Assembly (NCBI GenBank): GCA_938037185.1
Contig: CALHQK010000053.1
Location: 1-15,167 of the forward strand
From: an uncultured Riemerella sp.
GTDB taxonomy: Bacteria > Bacteroidota > Bacteroidia > Flavobacteriales > Weeksellaceae
Length of the DNA: 15,167 bases
Reading direction: 5' to 3'
Numbering within the stretch: the stretch's first letter is position 1; each line of letters starts with the position of its first letter. The notes under the pieces are model-generated. The model had not been told where the DNA came from. It did no database searches and saw only the letters and a list, made by a program, of their open reading frames with translations. Shown piece by piece: positions 12,354-15,167 of this stretch. The position numbers were made by a program, and so were the translations under genes.

Positions 12354-14803
12354 TGATATACAGCACATTACAAATTTCGCAACTTACAGATTCTAAACTG
12401 ATTGGGAATCCAGATATTCTCATCAGCAATATCTCTTTTGACAGCCGAAATCTTTATTCTATTTCGGATACAGCGTTTATTGCCATTAACACCAAAAATA
12501 ATTCTGGCGAAAAATACATTTCTTCCGTAGTAGAAAAAGGTGTGAAAGTCATTATTTCTGAAAATTACTATCCTGAATACGAAGATATTACATGGATTAT
12601 TACCAAAAATTCCATCGAGTTTTTACAAATTTTAGCTAAAAAACATTTAGAAAATTCCCATTTAGAAAACACCATCGGCATTACAGGAAGCAACGGCAAA
12701 ACCATTGTAAAAGAATGGCTTTATCAGTGTCTTTGGGATGAATTTTCTACGGTGAAATCTCCCAAAAGTTTCAACTCGCAGATTGGGCTTCCTATCTCGC
12801 TGCTGCAAATCAATGAGGAACACCAGCTGGGAATCTTTGAAGTCGGAATTTCTAAACCGAGCGAAATGGCGAAATTGGAAAATATTTTCGCTCCGAAAAT
12901 CGGCGTTTTGACGCACATCGGTTCTGCTCATTCTTCTAATTTTAAAAATGAAGAAGAACTGATAAACGAAAAAATCATTCTTTTCAAAGAAAGTGAAACT
13001 ATTATTTATAACGGAGATAATGAATTGGTTTATAATTTAGTAAATCAACTTTATTCAAGTAAAAATTTAATTAGTTTCGGACTAAATCAAAGAAATGATG
13101 TCCGTATTTCTTCCGATTATAAAAATCCTAATGAACGCATCGGGATAAAATATTTTGATGAAGAAATCAGTATTTCTCTCCAAAAACGAGATGAGGCTAC
13201 ACTTTCCAATATTCTGGCGATTGTAGCCGTTTTAAAATCACTGAAAATCTCCAATGAAAAAATCGTGACCAAAATCCAAGACCTGCATTCAGTGGAGATG
13301 CGTCTGGAGAGTGTGAACGGCATTAGGAATAATCTGATTATCAATGATTCTTTTAATCTGGATTTAGATTCGTTAATCATTGCATATCAGTTCATTAACC
13401 AATATCAAAAGCAGAAAAAATCGCTCATCCTTACGGATATTTTGGACACAATAGAAGAGGATAAAATATTGTATAAAAAAGTAGCGGAACTTACCAATGA
13501 GCAGGATTTTGAAAATATCATTCTCATCGGAGAACATATCACGAAGTATAAAGATTTGTTTTCAGGGAAAGTCAAAATCTTTGATGATACTCAAGAACTT
13601 ATAGACAGCCAGTATCTCAATACGATTGAAAATCAGCTCATTTTATTAAAAGGAGCGAGGGTTTTTGAAATTGAAAAAATCAAAAAACTTTTAGAATTAC
13701 AAAAGCATGATACTACGCTTGAAGTAAATCTTAATGCCATCGTGCATAATATAAACATTCACAAGAATTTACTGAAACCAGAGACAAAAGTCTGTGCGAT
13801 GGTGAAAGCTTTTTCCTATGGACTGGGCGGCTACGAAATTGCTGAATATCTACAGCATCACCATATTGATTATCTGGGAGTTGCCTATGCAGATGAGGGT
13901 GTTGATTTACGGAAAAACGGCGTGACTACGCCTATCCTTGTGATGAATCCCGAGCAGAGCAGCTATGACACCATCATAGATTATCATCTAGAGCCGGAGA
14001 TATACAGCCTGAGGGTTTTGGATTTATTTGGGAAACAGCTCCAAGCGAAAGGAATCCAAGAGACCTACCCTATACATATCAAGATAGAAACAGGAATGCA
14101 TCGCCTTGGTTTTAAAGAAGATGAAATAGATGATTTGATTAATTCCTTGAAAAAATACAATGTCAAAATAGCGAGTGTTTTCAGCCATTTATCTTGCGCT
14201 GATGTTCCCGAAGAAAAGGAATATACACTGCACCAGCTGGAAACCTTTGAGCGAGTTTCAAATAAAATCATTCAAAACATTGATTATAAACCTATTAGGC
14301 ATATTCTCAATACAGCTGGAATTATCAATTTTACTGATTATCAATATGATATGGTAAGAATAGGCATTGGGATGATGGGCATTTCCTGCGTTCCTGAAAT
14401 AGAAAAACAGCTCCAAAATGTGGCTACATTTAAAACTGTGATTTCTCAGATTTCCAAAGTAAAAAAAGGAGATTCCATAGGATACAGCAGAAAATACATC
14501 GCTGAAAAAGATACCAGAATCGCCACCATTCCGATAGGCTATGCAGATGGCATTCCTCGGCTGATAGGAAACAAAAAGGGATTTGTAATCATCAAAGGAC
14601 AGAAAGTTCCTATCGTGGGAAATGTGTGTATGGATATGCTCATGGCAGATTTGGGCGAAATCCCTGCAAAAGAAGGTGATGAGGTCATTATTTTCAATTC
14701 CTGTAAAACTTTGGAAGAGTTTGCAGACTATTGCCAAACCATACCTTACGAGGTTCTTACTTCTATTTCACGAAGAGTCAAAAGAATTTATGTAAAAGAT
14801 TGA
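12353..14803 (+). CDS. murF-alr: Bifunctional MurF ligase / alanine racemase fusion
   Basis: This is an 816-residue fusion. The N-terminal half (about 1-445) is MurF-like, adding D-Ala-D-Ala to UDP-MurNAc-tripeptide: P-loop GITGSNGKT (109-117, K116), then FNSQIGLPISLLQ, FEVGISKPSEMAKL, GVLTHIGSAH and NDSFNLDLDS; it ends near KGARVFEIEKI. The C-terminal half (about 455-816) is a fold III PLP alanine racemase: MVKAFSYG with the PLP lysine K485, IKIETGMHRLGF, VFSHLSCAD, then KGDSIGYSRKY with the catalytic Tyr711, IPIGYADGIPR and VGNVCMDM. It thus holds both the maker of D-Ala and the ligase using its dipeptide; Ddl, which joins two D-Ala, is not here. The fusion is a known Bacteroidota arrangement. 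It overlaps tdk by one base and is followed two bases later by a patatin gene. Confidence 0.95.
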   Translation: MIYSTLQISQLTDSKLIGNPDILISNISFDSRNLYSISDTAFIAINTKNNSGEKYISSVVEKGVKVIISENYYPEYEDITWIITKNSIEFLQILAKKHLENSHLENTIGITGSNGKTIVKEWLYQCLWDEFSTVKSPKSFNSQIGLPISLLQINEEHQLGIFEVGISKPSEMAKLENIFAPKIGVLTHIGSAHSSNFKNEEELINEKIILFKESETIIYNGDNELVYNLVNQLYSSKNLISFGLNQRNDVRISSDYKNPNERIGIKYFDEEISISLQKRDEATLSNILAIVAVLKSLKISNEKIVTKIQDLHSVEMRLESVNGIRNNLIINDSFNLDLDSLIIAYQFINQYQKQKKSLILTDILDTIEEDKILYKKVAELTNEQDFENIILIGEHITKYKDLFSGKVKIFDDTQELIDSQYLNTIENQLILLKGARVFEIEKIKKLLELQKHDTTLEVNLNAIVHNINIHKNLLKPETKVCAMVKAFSYGLGGYEIAEYLQHHHIDYLGVAYADEGVDLRKNGVTTPILVMNPEQSSYDTIIDYHLEPEIYSLRVLDLFGKQLQAKGIQETYPIHIKIETGMHRLGFKEDEIDDLINSLKKYNVKIASVFSHLSCADVPEEKEYTLHQLETFERVSNKIIQNIDYKPIRHILNTAGIINFTDYQYDMVRIGIGMMGISCVPEIEKQLQNVATFKTVISQISKVKKGDSIGYSRKYIAEKDTRIATIPIGYADGIPRLIGNKKGFVIIKGQKVPIVGNVCMDMLMADLGEIPAKEGDEVIIFNSCKTLEEFADYCQTIPYEVLTSISRRVKRIYVKD

Positions 14804-14805
14804 TT

Positions 14806-15167
14806 ATGAAAAAGTTACTTCAAATATTTATAATAATGTTTTCTTTGATTTTGTATAAAGCTCAGGTAAAAGAAAACATGAAAATTCCGAAAAACCCAAA
14901 AATAGGGCTTTCTCTGGCGGGCGGCGGCGCGAAAGGTTTTGCCCATGTAGGTGTATTGAAAGTGATAGACTCACTGGGAGTAAAAATAGACTACATCTCT
15001 GGAACCAGCATGGGAGCGATAGTTGGAGGACTTTATGCATCGGGCTACTCGGCAAAGGAAATAGAAAAAATCATCAAAGAAACGGATTTTTATGAAATTC
15101 TTGCCAATGAAAAAGACCGAAAAGAAATTCCATTTTTTGATAAAAATAATGACAAATATCTGCTGAA
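14806..15167 (+). CDS. Patatin-like phospholipase, 5' part only (runs off the window)
   Basis: The frame is open from the ATG at 14806 to the window end, 120 codons and two bases. A signal peptide (about 1-20, MKKLLQIFIIMFSLILYKAQ) precedes the patatin domain. The glycine-rich oxyanion motif GGGAKG is at 39-44, and the nucleophile S68 sits in GTSMG (66-70). The rest of the Ser-Asp dyad (DGG/DGA) would lie beyond the window. Flavobacterial homologues with this start are often about 700 residues or longer and continue into a POTRA-like and outer membrane beta-barrel (BamA-like) part, as in PlpD-type proteins; whether this one does cannot be seen. It starts two bases after the murF-alr stop, so it is probably cotranscribed with tdk and murF-alr. 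Confidence 0.9.
   Translation, partial: MKKLLQIFIIMFSLILYKAQVKENMKIPKNPKIGLSLAGGGAKGFAHVGVLKVIDSLGVKIDYISGTSMGAIVGGLYASGYSAKEIEKIIKETDFYEILANEKDRKEIPFFDKNNDKYLL

Noticed and set aside
14258..14737. 159-codon - strand frame over the alanine racemase half
   Set aside because: It is antisense to conserved PLP racemase motifs, with no promoter and no recognisable protein features.

Overview
The window looks like chromosomal DNA of a Flavobacteriia member (Bacteroidota), most plausibly the Chryseobacterium/Weeksellaceae side. The signs are AT-rich intergenic DNA, several matches to the Bacteroidota -7 box TAnnTTTG close to start codons, no convincing Shine-Dalgarno sequences, a tRNA gene with no encoded CCA, a MurF-alanine racemase fusion, a thymidine kinase with a degenerate zinc site, and a DUF2807 protein. 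The genus is an inference from family content, not from a marker gene.

Layout. (1) 185-1578 (+): sufE and a GT9 heptosyltransferase-like gene overlap by four bases and end in a bidirectional hairpin terminator that begins inside the last codons. (2) 1612-2175 (-): a two-helix membrane protein with a TPR-like region and a Met/His-rich tail. Next to it, 2268-2340 (-), is tRNA-Phe(GAA) with its own promoter and terminator. (3) 2475-4597 (+): a membrane OB-fold (NfeD/YqiJ-like) gene and a flotillin gene, closed by a strong terminator. (4) 4760-6794 (+): dnaB and rnhA, four bases apart, with a -7 box so close to the dnaB ATG that the message may be leaderless. (5) 6833-7501 (-): a secreted DUF2807 protein. 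(6) 7596-8339 (-): fabG. (7) 8480-11690 (-): rsmI followed by five unrecognised genes for envelope proteins (two single-helix anchored proteins, a lipoprotein, a multi-pass membrane protein and a secreted Cys-containing protein). The distal part is much poorer in GC than the flanks. (8) 11769-15167 (+): divergent from rsmI, thymidine kinase, the MurF-Alr fusion and a patatin-like phospholipase cut by the window end, with junctions of -1 and +2 bases.

Most genes are housekeeping: Fe-S assembly, LPS glycosylation, replication, fatty acid synthesis, rRNA methylation, nucleotide salvage and peptidoglycan precursors. The variable part is the tail behind rsmI. I see no CRISPR array, insertion sequence, phage gene or recognisable defence system. 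The least explained items are the five-gene envelope block and the metal-loop-like motif in the flotillin partner.
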